A stretch of DNA of 8,447 bases from contig JAJNBR010000152.1 of the NCBI GenBank assembly GCA_021156265.1, positions 1 to 8,447 of the forward strand. Direction: 5' to 3'. Each line of letters starts with the position of its first letter. The stretch's first letter is position 1. This document shows, piece by piece, positions 1 through 6,343 of the stretch. The notes beneath the pieces are model-generated. The model saw only the letters and a list, made by a program, of their open reading frames with translations, made no database searches and was not told the DNA's origin. This stretch comes from Flavipsychrobacter sp. (lineage in GTDB: Bacteria > Bacteroidota > Bacteroidia > Chitinophagales > Chitinophagaceae). A program made the translations under genes and the position numbers.

Positions 1-296
1 CTTTGCAGTATGTCGTTCAGCTGGAACAGCGCGGCCACTTCGTGCCGGCATATTTCGCCCAGGTTGTACGGGCACTGGCAGCGTATCGATAGATTTTTCG
101 GATCAAGGTATTTGGCAACCGTTACGGTATAATAGTTCTGGTATACATCATTGCGAACGCGAAAACGCACCTGTTCTATCAGGTGGTCAACATCCATCAT
201 TTGTACTCCTGCAGTGTAAAATATCTTTTTACCCCTGCGTATCACCTCTTCGGTGCCATGGTTATAGACGTGTCTTAACAGCGGTGGTAACGACAT
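1..296 (-). CDS. SWIM zinc-finger protein, probably SNF2-type helicase (5' part only)
   Basis: An open frame runs leftward from an ATG at 296 to the window edge, giving 98 codons with no stop. The protein begins MSLPPLLRHVYNHGTEEVI and carries a textbook SWIM zinc finger: C73-x-C75-x7-C83-x-H85, followed by the amphipathic stretch EVAALFQLNDI. SWIM fingers bind zinc and are thought to mediate DNA or protein contacts. In Bacteroidota this N-terminal arrangement usually precedes a long SNF2/DEAD-type helicase core, which would lie to the left of this window, so the helicase part is inferred. In-frame ATGs at 200 and 197 follow an AGGAG sequence. I prefer 296 because the residues between (RRGKKIFYTAGVQ) read as genuine protein and resemble what I recall of the family's N-terminus. 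The gene has a promoter-like box at 329-336 and lies behind the terminator of the phosphate transporter gene. Confidence 0.75.
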   Translation of the reverse strand, partial: MSLPPLLRHVYNHGTEEVIRRGKKIFYTAGVQMMDVDHLIEQVRFRVRNDVYQNYYTVTVAKYLDPKNLSIRCQCPYNLGEICRHEVAALFQLNDILQ

Positions 297-328
297 TCAG
301 GCCTGCCTGTTTCAAAAAAGGCAAGCTA

Positions 329-336
329 CAAAGGTA
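329..336 (-). promoter_or_regulatory. Possible Bacteroidota -7 box for the SWIM gene
   Basis: The minus strand reads TACCTTTG, an exact match to the Bacteroidota -7 consensus TAnnTTTG. It lies 32 nt before the ATG at 296, a normal distance. No TTTG occurs 19-21 nt upstream, where the terminator stem lies, so the -33 half is missing or poor. The same octamer occurs before the DUF47 gene at 2414-2421. Confidence 0.4.
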
Positions 337-337
337 A

Positions 338-364
338 CAAAAAACGCGCGGGAAACCCGCGCGT
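338..364 (-). terminator. Intrinsic terminator of the DUF47-pit unit
   Basis: A perfect 9-bp GC-rich stem, ACGCGCGGG at 344-352 and CCCGCGCGT at 356-364, closes on a 3-nt loop. Read leftward it is followed at once by a run of six T (344-339, the first being the last base of the stem). It begins 29 nt beyond the stop codon of the phosphate transporter gene. There is no T-run on the plus strand, so it works in one direction only. Confidence 0.9.
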
Positions 365-392
365 AACTGTCTAATTATCTGTTAATCGTATA

Positions 393-1595
393 TTATTTCA
401 TACCCAGCAGTGTCACCAGGAAGTAAATCAGGGCTGCAATGCCTGCGCTAACGGGGATGGTTAGTATCCACGCCCACAATAGGTTGATGGTAACACCCCA
501 GCGTACAGCAGAGAGGCGTTTGGTAGCGCCCACACCTATGATAGAACCCGTAATAGTATGCGTGGTGCTCACCGGTATTTTCAGGCTTTCTGTAAGAAAC
601 AGCGTCACGGCACCTGCGGTTTCTGCCGCTACGCCCTCGAAAGGAGTCACTTTGGTGATACGGGTTCCCATGGTTTTAATGATCTTCCAGCCACCGCTCA
701 TAGTACCGGCAGCTATAGCGATATAACAGGCCAACGGTACCCACACGGGCATTTCGTCGAAGCTGCTGATCTTGCCGCCGGCTATCAGGGCCGCAGTAAT
801 GATACCCATTACTTTTTGAGCGTCGTTACCACCATGACCGATACTGAACGCAGCTGATGATACCAGCTGAGAGCGTTTCAGCCAGAGTGTAGCCCGCGCT
901 ACATTCAGCGTGCTCAGGAACAACGTGAATATCGCCATGAAGCCAAGCACCGAACTTAATAAGATCCATTTAAAGTTTTTGGTATCCAAAATGATCCTTA
1001 GAAGATAGGAATCATAATGCGTTTTCAGCTTGTCGGGGTGCGTCTCCATGTTATTGAAGAGGATGATGCCGACGATCACCAATACGCCCAGCGATACGAT
1101 CTTCGGGGCAGGTCCCTTCCGGAAGGAGTTGATGAACCATAGCGAAATAATAAAGGCCATGATCATACCCACCAGTGGCGCCAGCAGGATGAAGCTAACT
1201 GTTTTGATAACCGGCTCAGGATTGACCGAATTAATGCCTGCGTGTGCTATTGCTGCGCCGGCAAAGCCGCCTATCAGCGTATGCGACGAGCTGGACGGGA
1301 TACCAAACCACCACGTGAGGAGGTTCCAGAAGATGGCTGCAATAAGGCCCGAGAATACCACCGGCAGGGTGATAAATTCTTCTTTTACCGTTTTAGCAAT
1401 TGTATTGGCGACGCCGTGATCTTTAAATATGAAAAATGCAACGAAGTTGAACAAAGCCGCCCACAATACAGCCTGGAAAGGCGTGAGCACTTTGGTGGAT
1501 ACTATCGTCGCTATAGAGTTTGCCGCGTCATGAAAACCGTTGATGTAGTCGAAGATCAGGGCAAGCACTATAATGACTATAAGCAATGTAGCCAT
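393..1595 (-). CDS. Low-affinity inorganic phosphate transporter, Pit family
   Basis: This 400-residue inner-membrane protein belongs to the PiT family (TC 2.A.20), which imports phosphate, usually as a metal-phosphate complex driven by a cation gradient. Both halves of the internally duplicated fold are visible. The first half has GFHDAANS at 20-27 and GIPSSSSHTLIGG at 98-110. The second has GGNDAQKVMG at 255-264 and PVSTTHTITGSIIGVG at 341-356. About ten hydrophobic segments fill the rest, with a hydrophilic stretch around 183-208. The length is usual for the shorter bacterial members. The gene begins 25 nt after the DUF47 stop codon with no clear Shine-Dalgarno, so the two are very likely co-transcribed, and a strong terminator follows. 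The exact symbol (pitA or pit) is not decided by sequence alone. Sodium-coupled relatives of the same family cannot be excluded as the functional type. Confidence 0.93.
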   Translation of the reverse strand: MATLLIVIIVLALIFDYINGFHDAANSIATIVSTKVLTPFQAVLWAALFNFVAFFIFKDHGVANTIAKTVKEEFITLPVVFSGLIAAIFWNLLTWWFGIPSSSSHTLIGGFAGAAIAHAGINSVNPEPVIKTVSFILLAPLVGMIMAFIISLWFINSFRKGPAPKIVSLGVLVIVGIILFNNMETHPDKLKTHYDSYLLRIILDTKNFKWILLSSVLGFMAIFTLFLSTLNVARATLWLKRSQLVSSAAFSIGHGGNDAQKVMGIITAALIAGGKISSFDEMPVWVPLACYIAIAAGTMSGGWKIIKTMGTRITKVTPFEGVAAETAGAVTLFLTESLKIPVSTTHTITGSIIGVGATKRLSAVRWGVTINLLWAWILTIPVSAGIAALIYFLVTLLGMK

Positions 1596-1620
1596 AAGAG
1601 GGAGTTACGTCTTGTGTTGT

Positions 1621-2268
1621 TTACGCGTATTTAATGATAATAGACTCGATCACGTTTGCCGCATCTTCACACTTGTCCGTTACTATCTCCAGCATCTGGT
1701 ACAGGTCTTTTTTCTTGATCAGCTCTATCGGGTTTACGTTGGTGGTAAACAATATGCCCATGCCTTTATCCAGCAGATCATCACCTTCGTTCTCCAGGCT
1801 GTTGATCAGCACGCACGATTCCATGATGGTGCGCAGGTCTTTCATGTCGCGCAGCTCGTATACCCCTTTGTTCAGGGCAGTAACCGAGCGTTTTATAATG
1901 TCAGCGAAACCTTTGGTTGTATCGTCAACGTCTGTGATGTAATAGTTCATCATACGTTTGGCGCCGCCCCATATGTAGTCGGCAACGTCATCCAGCGATG
2001 TAGCCAGGTAATGTATATCCTCGCGGTCGAACGGAGTGATGAAGTTGCTGCCCAGCTCGATAAATATCTTATGCGTTACCTCATCGTTTTTATGTTCCCA
2101 CTCTTCCAGGCTTTTCAGCATCGTTTCGCGACGTGAAAAGTCGGGCTCGTTTACTGCGTTATAAAATATCGAAGCCATCTCGGTAAGATTGGTACTTACC
2201 TGCTCAAACAAACCGTAGAATACACGGTCCTTGGGAGTGAACATTTTCAGAAAAGAGCCAAATGCCAT
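1621..2268 (-). CDS. DUF47 family PhoU-like protein (Pit accessory protein)
   Basis: This is a 215-residue soluble, helical protein of the DUF47/PhoU-like family. Acidic metal-ligand patterns recur as in PhoU: E58-x3-D62, the region TPFDREDI at 78-85, DDVAD at 93-97, ENEGDD at 159-164 and DKCED at 198-202. Members are encoded directly before pit genes in many bacteria (the Pap-Pit arrangement), where they are thought to modulate transporter activity. The same order here, with 25 nt between the genes, supports that role. The length is typical. The start at 2268 (MAFGSFLKMFTPKD) is the natural one for the family, although no Shine-Dalgarno is evident. A good promoter candidate lies about 145 nt upstream. 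No Pho-box-like operator was recognised. Confidence 0.9.
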   Translation of the reverse strand: MAFGSFLKMFTPKDRVFYGLFEQVSTNLTEMASIFYNAVNEPDFSRRETMLKSLEEWEHKNDEVTHKIFIELGSNFITPFDREDIHYLATSLDDVADYIWGGAKRMMNYYITDVDDTTKGFADIIKRSVTALNKGVYELRDMKDLRTIMESCVLINSLENEGDDLLDKGMGILFTTNVNPIELIKKKDLYQMLEIVTDKCEDAANVIESIIIKYA

Positions 2269-2413
2269 AAAGTCGTAATTATTAGATGAGCGATTGCCGC
2301 GGCGAAATTACTATGCTTTGCGGCCCGGAAAAAGCCATAACAAAAGCGTAATGATTTCTTAATCTCAGCAATACATAAATTTTATGCCTTATATCAGGAC
2401 GTTTATCAGGTGG

Positions 2414-2444
2414 CAAAGGTATTGGCTCATGGCGGCCCAGAAAA
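2414..2444 (-). promoter_or_regulatory. Candidate promoter of the DUF47-pit operon
   Basis: On the minus strand TTTT (2444-2441) is separated by 19 nt from TACCTTTG (2421-2414). The second element matches the Bacteroidota -7 box TAnnTTTG exactly, and the first differs by one base from the -33 box TTTG. Transcription would begin near 2408 and give an untranslated leader of about 140 nt before the DUF47 start. The leader includes GCCGC and GCGGC arms at 2296-2300 and 2320-2324, a possible weak structure or operator. The rest of the 234-nt gap (2269-2502) shows nothing else I can name. Confidence 0.5.
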
Positions 2445-2480
2445 GAAATAATAGAGAATTAATGATTTGGTAACATTGGT

Positions 2481-2507
2481 GTTAAGTTCATTTTGTAATG
2501 ACTTAAC
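2481..2507 (-). terminator. Hairpin across the ABC permease stop codon (weak terminator candidate)
   Basis: The arms gttaagt (2481-2487) and acttaac (2501-2507) are perfectly complementary over 7 bp. They are extended by CATT/AATG with a one-base bulge, leaving a 4-nt loop. The permease stop codon (2505-2503) lies inside one arm. No T-run follows in the leftward direction, so this is not a standard intrinsic terminator. It could slow decay from the 3' end, assist a factor-dependent stop, or be chance in AT-rich sequence. Confidence 0.3.
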
Positions 2508-3561
2508 GCAGCCGCACCCTGGGGTCCAGCCACCCATACATTAAATCTGTTAGTAAGTTGATGATAATGAAGATGAACGCGGTTAGCAGTACCGATCCCA
2601 TCACCAAAGGGAAGTCGAATTTATCCAGTGCCTCTACGGTTATCTTACCGACCCCTTTCCAGCCAAAAATATATTCAATAAAGAACGATCCCGCCAGCAG
2701 CTCAGCCAGCCACCCCGAGATGGCGGTCAGCACGGGGTTCATAGCATTGGGTAGTGCATGCCTGAATACCACTTTCGAAGTAGAGAGACCTTTAGCATAA
2801 GCGGTGCGGACATAGTCCTGGTTCAGTACATCGAGCAGGCTGCTGCGGGTTAGTTGAGTAATAATAGCCAGTGGACGAATACCCAGCGCTATGGCGGGCA
2901 ATATCAGGTTTTGTATTGCAAGATGCCTGCCCGTCAGCGCATTGTACTCCCAAAGACTGCCCGTCATGTTCAGTCCGGTAGCCGCGTGCCAGAGGTAGCC
3001 GAATAAATAAGCAATAATAAGACCGGCAAAAAACGAGGGCATCGATATGCCTGCTACACTGGCCGCTATGGCGGAGGTATCGAGCCAGGTACCTTTTTTT
3101 AATGCTGCCAGTACGCCCAGTAAAATGCCGCCAACCGTGGCCAGGAGCATCGCTGCCAAAGCGAGAATTATTGTTCCCGGCAGCGCTTCCATCAATACCT
3201 CGCCCACATTACGTTTTGTGTGGTACGACCGCCCCAGGAAAGGCCATTTGGCCACCAGCGCTTTTTCTTTCGAAAAAGGGATAAGTGTCACATATTCGTA
3301 TCTCGCTTTCGTTGCGCTGTCGCGGGCATGCACACCAATGGGCGAAATATCATTGAGGTGCAGAAAGTAACGGGTCAGCAGCGGCTTGTCGAGGTGCATT
3401 TCTTTGCGCACATTCTCCAGCGTGGTCAGATCGCTGCGCTGACCCATGGTGAGCCGCGCAGGATCGCCGGGCAAAACGTTGAACAGGAAGAATACCACTG
3501 TCACAACGCCAAAGAGTACGAGTATGCTGTACCGTATGCGCCGTGCCAGGAAACTTACCAT
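2503..3561 (-). CDS. ABC transporter permease, DppB/OppB type
   Basis: This is a 352-residue inner-membrane permease of the binding-protein-dependent peptide/nickel class. Visible hallmarks are the N-terminal segment ending FNVLPGDPA (27-35), the cytoplasmic EAA-type coupling loop at about 250-280 (DYVRTAYAKGLS, then FRHALPNAMNPVLT), the block ELLAGSFFIEYIFGWKGVG at 287-305, and the closing GWLDPRVR (343-350). About six membrane segments are predicted. The region between the first and second segments (roughly 35-125) is polar and should be periplasmic. No ATPase, second permease or substrate-binding protein occurs in the window, so the partners must be encoded elsewhere and the substrate cannot be named. 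The start lies 3 nt after the stop of the DoxX/MauE gene with no Shine-Dalgarno of its own, which points to translational coupling. Confidence 0.9.
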   Translation of the reverse strand: MVSFLARRIRYSILVLFGVVTVVFFLFNVLPGDPARLTMGQRSDLTTLENVRKEMHLDKPLLTRYFLHLNDISPIGVHARDSATKARYEYVTLIPFSKEKALVAKWPFLGRSYHTKRNVGEVLMEALPGTIILALAAMLLATVGGILLGVLAALKKGTWLDTSAIAASVAGISMPSFFAGLIIAYLFGYLWHAATGLNMTGSLWEYNALTGRHLAIQNLILPAIALGIRPLAIITQLTRSSLLDVLNQDYVRTAYAKGLSTSKVVFRHALPNAMNPVLTAISGWLAELLAGSFFIEYIFGWKGVGKITVEALDKFDFPLVMGSVLLTAFIFIIINLLTDLMYGWLDPRVRLR

Positions 3562-3564
3562 TCG

Positions 3565-4680
3565 CTATTGTTTTACGTCTGCAATTGAATGAGGATAATC
3601 GCGGAAGCTCCACTTACCCTTGATTACTCCCTGCTCCAACAACATCAGGCCAGGGTTGCTGCGCAGCGCTGTTTTGCTCACCGTGCCATCCAGCACCAGG
3701 AACTGCATATTTTCAAAATGCCATTCTTTCTGGTAGCGCTCTGCAGATTCTCTATCTGTTGATATCAGCACATAGAACGGAATGTTTTGCTGGCTGGCTT
3801 CCTGTGCCAGCTGCCGCACGCGGTCAAAATTGTCGTCGCGTGCCTTGCCGGGATCTTTGATGAACAGTAACCACGTATAGCCCGGGGTGTTGAGTATTTG
3901 TTCGGTATGGTCGTTGCCATCGTAATCGGTAATAAAGAAGTCCCTGATCTTTGGTTCGGCATTGCCTTTTTCTACCAGTTTATCCTTTCGGTCTACAAAT
4001 ACCCAGGTCGTATCCTGCCATGGATAGTTCTCCATGGTAAATTCTTTTTCAACGCCATCCTTCTTATAGATCATGATAGACTCGTAGCGGTCGGGTTTGG
4101 CGCCCGGGGGCATCTTGGTATCTACGTTCATGTTCACGCCTTTCTTGAATGGCAGGCAATCCCAGAAGGGCAAGTGTTCCAGTGTCCACCATTGTATGCC
4201 CAAAGCGAAGAACGCGGTCAGTACCAGTATTGCTACACTGGGATAGCCGCTGAATACCGGCTTCACGCGATTGCGGAAGATGAATAGTATCAATACCATT
4301 ACCAGCAGTATCACGTCTTTCCAAAAGGTTTCCTCGTTCGATATCTTGATGCAATCACCAAAGCAGCCGCATTCTTTTATCTTTCCCGAGAACAGCACAT
4401 ACGCTGTAAGGAAGGTGAAGAAGATGATGAGCAGTAGTAATAAGAAGGAAAATACCCTGTACGCGTAGCCCAGTATTACTGCCACACCTGCTATGATCTC
4501 GAAGGTGATCATGGTGATGGACAGTGCCAGCGAGTACGGCGCTAAGAACTGCGTGCCCCATACGTCGAAGAACTCGTTCATCTTGTAACTGAGGCCGAGC
4601 GGATCGTTGGCTTTGATAAGACCGGAGAAAATGAAAAGACCACCTACTACTATGCGTAATAACCAAAGGAAGTACTTCAT
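3565..4680 (-). CDS. BT_3928-like DoxX/MauE membrane protein with periplasmic thioredoxin-like domain
   Basis: The protein has 371 residues in two parts. Residues 1-165 hold about five membrane segments (roughly 4-24, 46-73, 74-97, 119-137, 147-165) with FSGLIKANDPLG at 18-29, typical of DoxX-like proteins, and a MauE-like cysteine cluster CGCFGDC at 104-110. A further Cys is at 175. Residues 180-371 are hydrophilic and probably periplasmic. From about 265 they look like a thioredoxin fold: a strand GYTWLLFIKD, then FYVLISTD, then NPGLMLLEQGVIKGKWS with the usual cis-proline position at about 343. The CxxC redox pair of thioredoxin is absent. This layout matches the Bacteroidota BT_3928 family as I recall it, whose biochemical role is not established. 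DoxX/MauE relatives act in quinone- or disulfide-linked redox chemistry, so a redox role is plausible. The start at 4680 places the first membrane helix correctly. Confidence 0.85.
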   Translation of the reverse strand: MKYFLWLLRIVVGGLFIFSGLIKANDPLGLSYKMNEFFDVWGTQFLAPYSLALSITMITFEIIAGVAVILGYAYRVFSFLLLLLIIFFTFLTAYVLFSGKIKECGCFGDCIKISNEETFWKDVILLVMVLILFIFRNRVKPVFSGYPSVAILVLTAFFALGIQWWTLEHLPFWDCLPFKKGVNMNVDTKMPPGAKPDRYESIMIYKKDGVEKEFTMENYPWQDTTWVFVDRKDKLVEKGNAEPKIRDFFITDYDGNDHTEQILNTPGYTWLLFIKDPGKARDDNFDRVRQLAQEASQQNIPFYVLISTDRESAERYQKEWHFENMQFLVLDGTVSKTALRSNPGLMLLEQGVIKGKWSFRDYPHSIADVKQ

Positions 4681-4757
4681 AATTTAAGCTAAGGTTTGTG
4701 TGCCTGGGTTAATGACAAGTAAATTTAGTAAATGGATGGCAGCAAAGTGTTAAAATA

Positions 4758-5330
4758 CTACTCATGCATTTTTATCAGGGCAAATATCCCGTAGTTGACC
4801 ATATCGCAGAAGTTGGCGTCTATCCCTTCCGACACGATGGTCTGGCCGTCGTTGGCCAGTATTTGTTTGATGCGGAGCAGCTTCACTAATATCAGGTCTA
4901 CAAAGCTCTGTTGCGACATATCGCGCCAGGCCTCGCCGTAGTCATGATTCTTTTGCAGCATCAGGTCTTCTATCTCTTTTGCCTTCAGTTCATACCATTT
5001 CTTCGCTTCTTCAAAGCTCAATTCGGTATCGGAGCCTTCAGGTATGGAGCTTTGTATCAGGGCAATGATGCTGTAGTTTACTATGCCGATGAACTCGCTT
5101 TCTATGCTGTCGCCTATCTTCTGCGTGCCTTTTTCCTGTATCTGGCGTATGCGCCAGGCTTTGATATATATCTGGTCTACTATAGAGATAGGACGCAGTA
5201 CCCGCCATGATGTACCGTAATCTTTGGCCTTTTTCAGGTACAGGTCTTTACATTTGTCTACTACACTGGTATACTGCTGTATGGTACGATCCATTTCGGC
5301 TGTGGTGTTGGTGCTTAAGCTATCGTGCAT
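4758..5330 (-). CDS. DUF1599 domain protein with an internal tandem duplication
   Basis: This is a 190-residue soluble protein made of two copies of one helical module. KDYGTSWR (36-43) corresponds to HDYGEAWR (129-136), VDQIYIKAWRIRQI (51-64) to VDLILVKLLRIKQI (144-157), and FIGIVNYSIIALIQ (80-93) to FCDMVNYGIFALIK (174-187), with a period of 93-94 residues. This is the signature of DUF1599 (PF07659), which I recall is also called nucleotide-modification-associated domain 1. No enzyme activity is established for it, and a MazG-like all-alpha nucleotide-binding role is only a guess. It is the first gene of the leftward series. The next gene starts 77 nt downstream, so they may share a transcript. 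The start at 5330 leaves 15 nt to the divergent folP start. A -7-like box lies within folP at 5354-5361. Confidence 0.88.
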   Translation of the reverse strand: MHDSLSTNTTAEMDRTIQQYTSVVDKCKDLYLKKAKDYGTSWRVLRPISIVDQIYIKAWRIRQIQEKGTQKIGDSIESEFIGIVNYSIIALIQSSIPEGSDTELSFEEAKKWYELKAKEIEDLMLQKNHDYGEAWRDMSQQSFVDLILVKLLRIKQILANDGQTIVSEGIDANFCDMVNYGIFALIKMHE

Positions 5331-5345
5331 TTTCTTTGTAAGGCA

Positions 5346-6209
5346 ATGAGTTTCAAAAATACAGTTTTACCCGTACAAACAACCCTGCAAAGCAGGGGCC
5401 GGCTGCTCGACATATCGAAACCTATCGTTATGGGTATACTCAATGCCACGCCCGACAGCTTTTACACCAAAGGCCGCGACAGTAGTACCGACGGCCTGTT
5501 GCGCAATGCTGAAAGGATGCTGAACGAAGGTGCTACTCTACTGGATATAGGCGGGGCCACTACCAAACCCGGCGCCGATATTATTGATGCCTCTGAGGAA
5601 CTAAGCAGGGTGATACCCGCCATTGAAGCCATTGCAAAGGAGTTTCCCGATGCCTGGTTATCTATAGATACCTACAATGCTGCCACCGCCCGCGAGGCTG
5701 TCGGGGCGGGTGTATCTATTATAAATGATGTAAGCGCCGGCAGCCTCGATGGCAATATGCTCCAAACCGTTGCCGACCTGAAACTGCCCTACATAGCCAT
5801 GCACATGCTGGGCACTCCCAAAACCATGCAGCAGAACCCGACCTATACGAATGTGGTGACAGAAGTGCGCAGCTACCTCGTAGAGATATGCGACCGCTGC
5901 CAGCAAGCCGGCATCACCGATGTGATCATAGACCCGGGCTTTGGCTTTGGTAAAACGGTAGAACACAATTTTGAGCTGCTCAACCACCTGCATACATTCC
6001 GCATGCTGGGCAGGCCGGTACTCGCCGGCATTTCCAGAAAATCTATGGTTTGCCGCACCCTTGGCGTTTCGCCTGAAGCTGCCCTCAACGGAACAACCGC
6101 CCTCCACATGGTAGCCTTGCAGCAAGGCGCCAGCATACTGCGCGTGCACGATGTGAAGGAGGCGATGGAAGTGGTGAGGTTGTGGGAGATGATGCAGGAA
6201 GAACTATGA
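5346..6209 (+). CDS. folP: Dihydropteroate synthase
   Basis: FolP condenses 6-hydroxymethyl-7,8-dihydropterin pyrophosphate with p-aminobenzoate to give 7,8-dihydropteroate in cytoplasmic folate synthesis. It is the sulfonamide target. All landmarks of its TIM barrel are present: MGILNATPDSFY (29-40), DIGGATTKPGA (67-77), SIDTY (106-110), INDVSAG (126-132), MHMLGTPKTMQ (152-162), DPGFGFGK (196-203), GISRKSM (228-234) and RVHD (266-269). The 287-residue length is normal. I chose the ATG at 5346 over an upstream GTG at 5325: it follows TAAGGCA, a modest ribosome-binding site, and the longer form would overlap the start of the divergent gene. The second loop reads TTKPG where most homologues have STRPG, so a lysine stands in for the arginine. 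The last two sense codons and the stop codon lie within an inverted repeat that flanks the next gene. Confidence 0.96.
   Translation: MSFKNTVLPVQTTLQSRGRLLDISKPIVMGILNATPDSFYTKGRDSSTDGLLRNAERMLNEGATLLDIGGATTKPGADIIDASEELSRVIPAIEAIAKEFPDAWLSIDTYNAATAREAVGAGVSIINDVSAGSLDGNMLQTVADLKLPYIAMHMLGTPKTMQQNPTYTNVVTEVRSYLVEICDRCQQAGITDVIIDPGFGFGKTVEHNFELLNHLHTFRMLGRPVLAGISRKSMVCRTLGVSPEAALNGTTALHMVALQQGASILRVHDVKEAMEVVRLWEMMQEEL
5354..5361 (-). promoter_or_regulatory. Candidate -7 box for the DUF1599 gene, inside folP
   Basis: The minus strand reads TATTTTTG, an exact match to TAnnTTTG, 23 nt before the DUF1599 ATG. It overlaps codons 3-6 of folP on the other strand. No TTTG stands 19-21 nt upstream (GGTT at 19), so only half of the promoter is convincing. 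For folP, TTTCTTTG at 5331-5338 is a one-mismatch counterpart on the plus strand. Confidence 0.35.
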
Positions 6210-6241
6210 TGATTGTGATTTGATGATGGCTATGATAAAAA
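6201..6241 (+). repeat. Left inverted repeat of the GxxExxY module
   Basis: These 41 bases begin GAACTATGATGATTG and end GGCTATGATAAAAA. Their reverse complement matches 6787-6827 at 34 of 41 positions without gaps, with the outer 11 bases on each side and the inner 12 identical. The folP codons for its last two residues (E, L) and its TGA stop are the first nine bases. An A-run continues to 6245. Confidence 0.75.
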
Positions 6242-6302
6242 AAAATGTTCTGACAACTTAGATGGTCTTGCGAATTGTCCAGTGGCAAAAGGGTGAAAAG
6301 CA

Positions 6303-6310
6303 TATTTTTC
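6303..6310 (+). promoter_or_regulatory. Weak -7-like box for the GxxExxY gene
   Basis: TATTTTTC differs in one base from TAnnTTTG and lies 33 nt before the ATG at 6344. No -33 TTTG stands at the right distance (the nearest TTG is 25 nt upstream). It overlaps the degenerate start of the third repeat copy, so the match may reflect repeat composition alone. Confidence 0.25.
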
Positions 6311-6320
6311 ATTAATTTCA

Positions 6321-6340
6321 TTTATCATCATAGTTCAGAC
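6321..6340 (+). repeat. Third, shorter copy of the repeat before the GxxExxY start
   Basis: TTTATCATCATAGTTC (6321-6336) has the same orientation as the right repeat. Its last 13 bases are the exact reverse complement of 6201-6213. The AT-rich sequence before it (TATTTTTCAT at 6303-6312) also recalls the start of the right repeat, as if from a copy about 10 bases shorter. It ends 4 nt before the ATG, so it fills the place of a ribosome-binding site. Confidence 0.6.
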
Positions 6341-6343
6341 GAC

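Noticed and set aside
1573..2136. 187-codon plus-strand open frame over the DUF47 gene
   Set aside because: It is entirely antisense to a clear DUF47 protein, shows no domain and has no promoter.
2470..2483. TAACA...TGTTA hairpin downstream of the permease gene as a terminator
   Set aside because: It has a 5-bp AT-rich stem with no T-run, too weak to call.
3350..3613. 87-codon minus-strand frame across the permease/DoxX junction
   Set aside because: It is an alternative frame of two well-supported genes. The product is rich in Arg/Ala/His, as shadow frames are.
4681..4757. Promoter for the DoxX/MauE gene
   Set aside because: TAAATTTA (4720-4727) resembles a -7 box, but the nearest TTTG is only 15 nt upstream, so the spacing is wrong. 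The gene may be read through from the DUF1599 gene.
5325..5345. GTG at 5325 as the folP start, adding seven residues
   Set aside because: It would overlap the start codon of the divergent gene, and the added residues (MHFLCKA) are not family-like. The ATG at 5346 has a modest ribosome-binding site.
5658..6149. 163-codon open frame on the minus strand inside folP
   Set aside because: The translation is low-complexity in character with no recognisable domain, and it lies antisense to an undoubted gene. It is a frame shadow.
6251..6278. GACAA...TTGTC inverted repeat upstream of the GxxExxY gene
   Set aside because: Only 5 bp pair across an 18-nt loop, with no extension, which is expected by chance.
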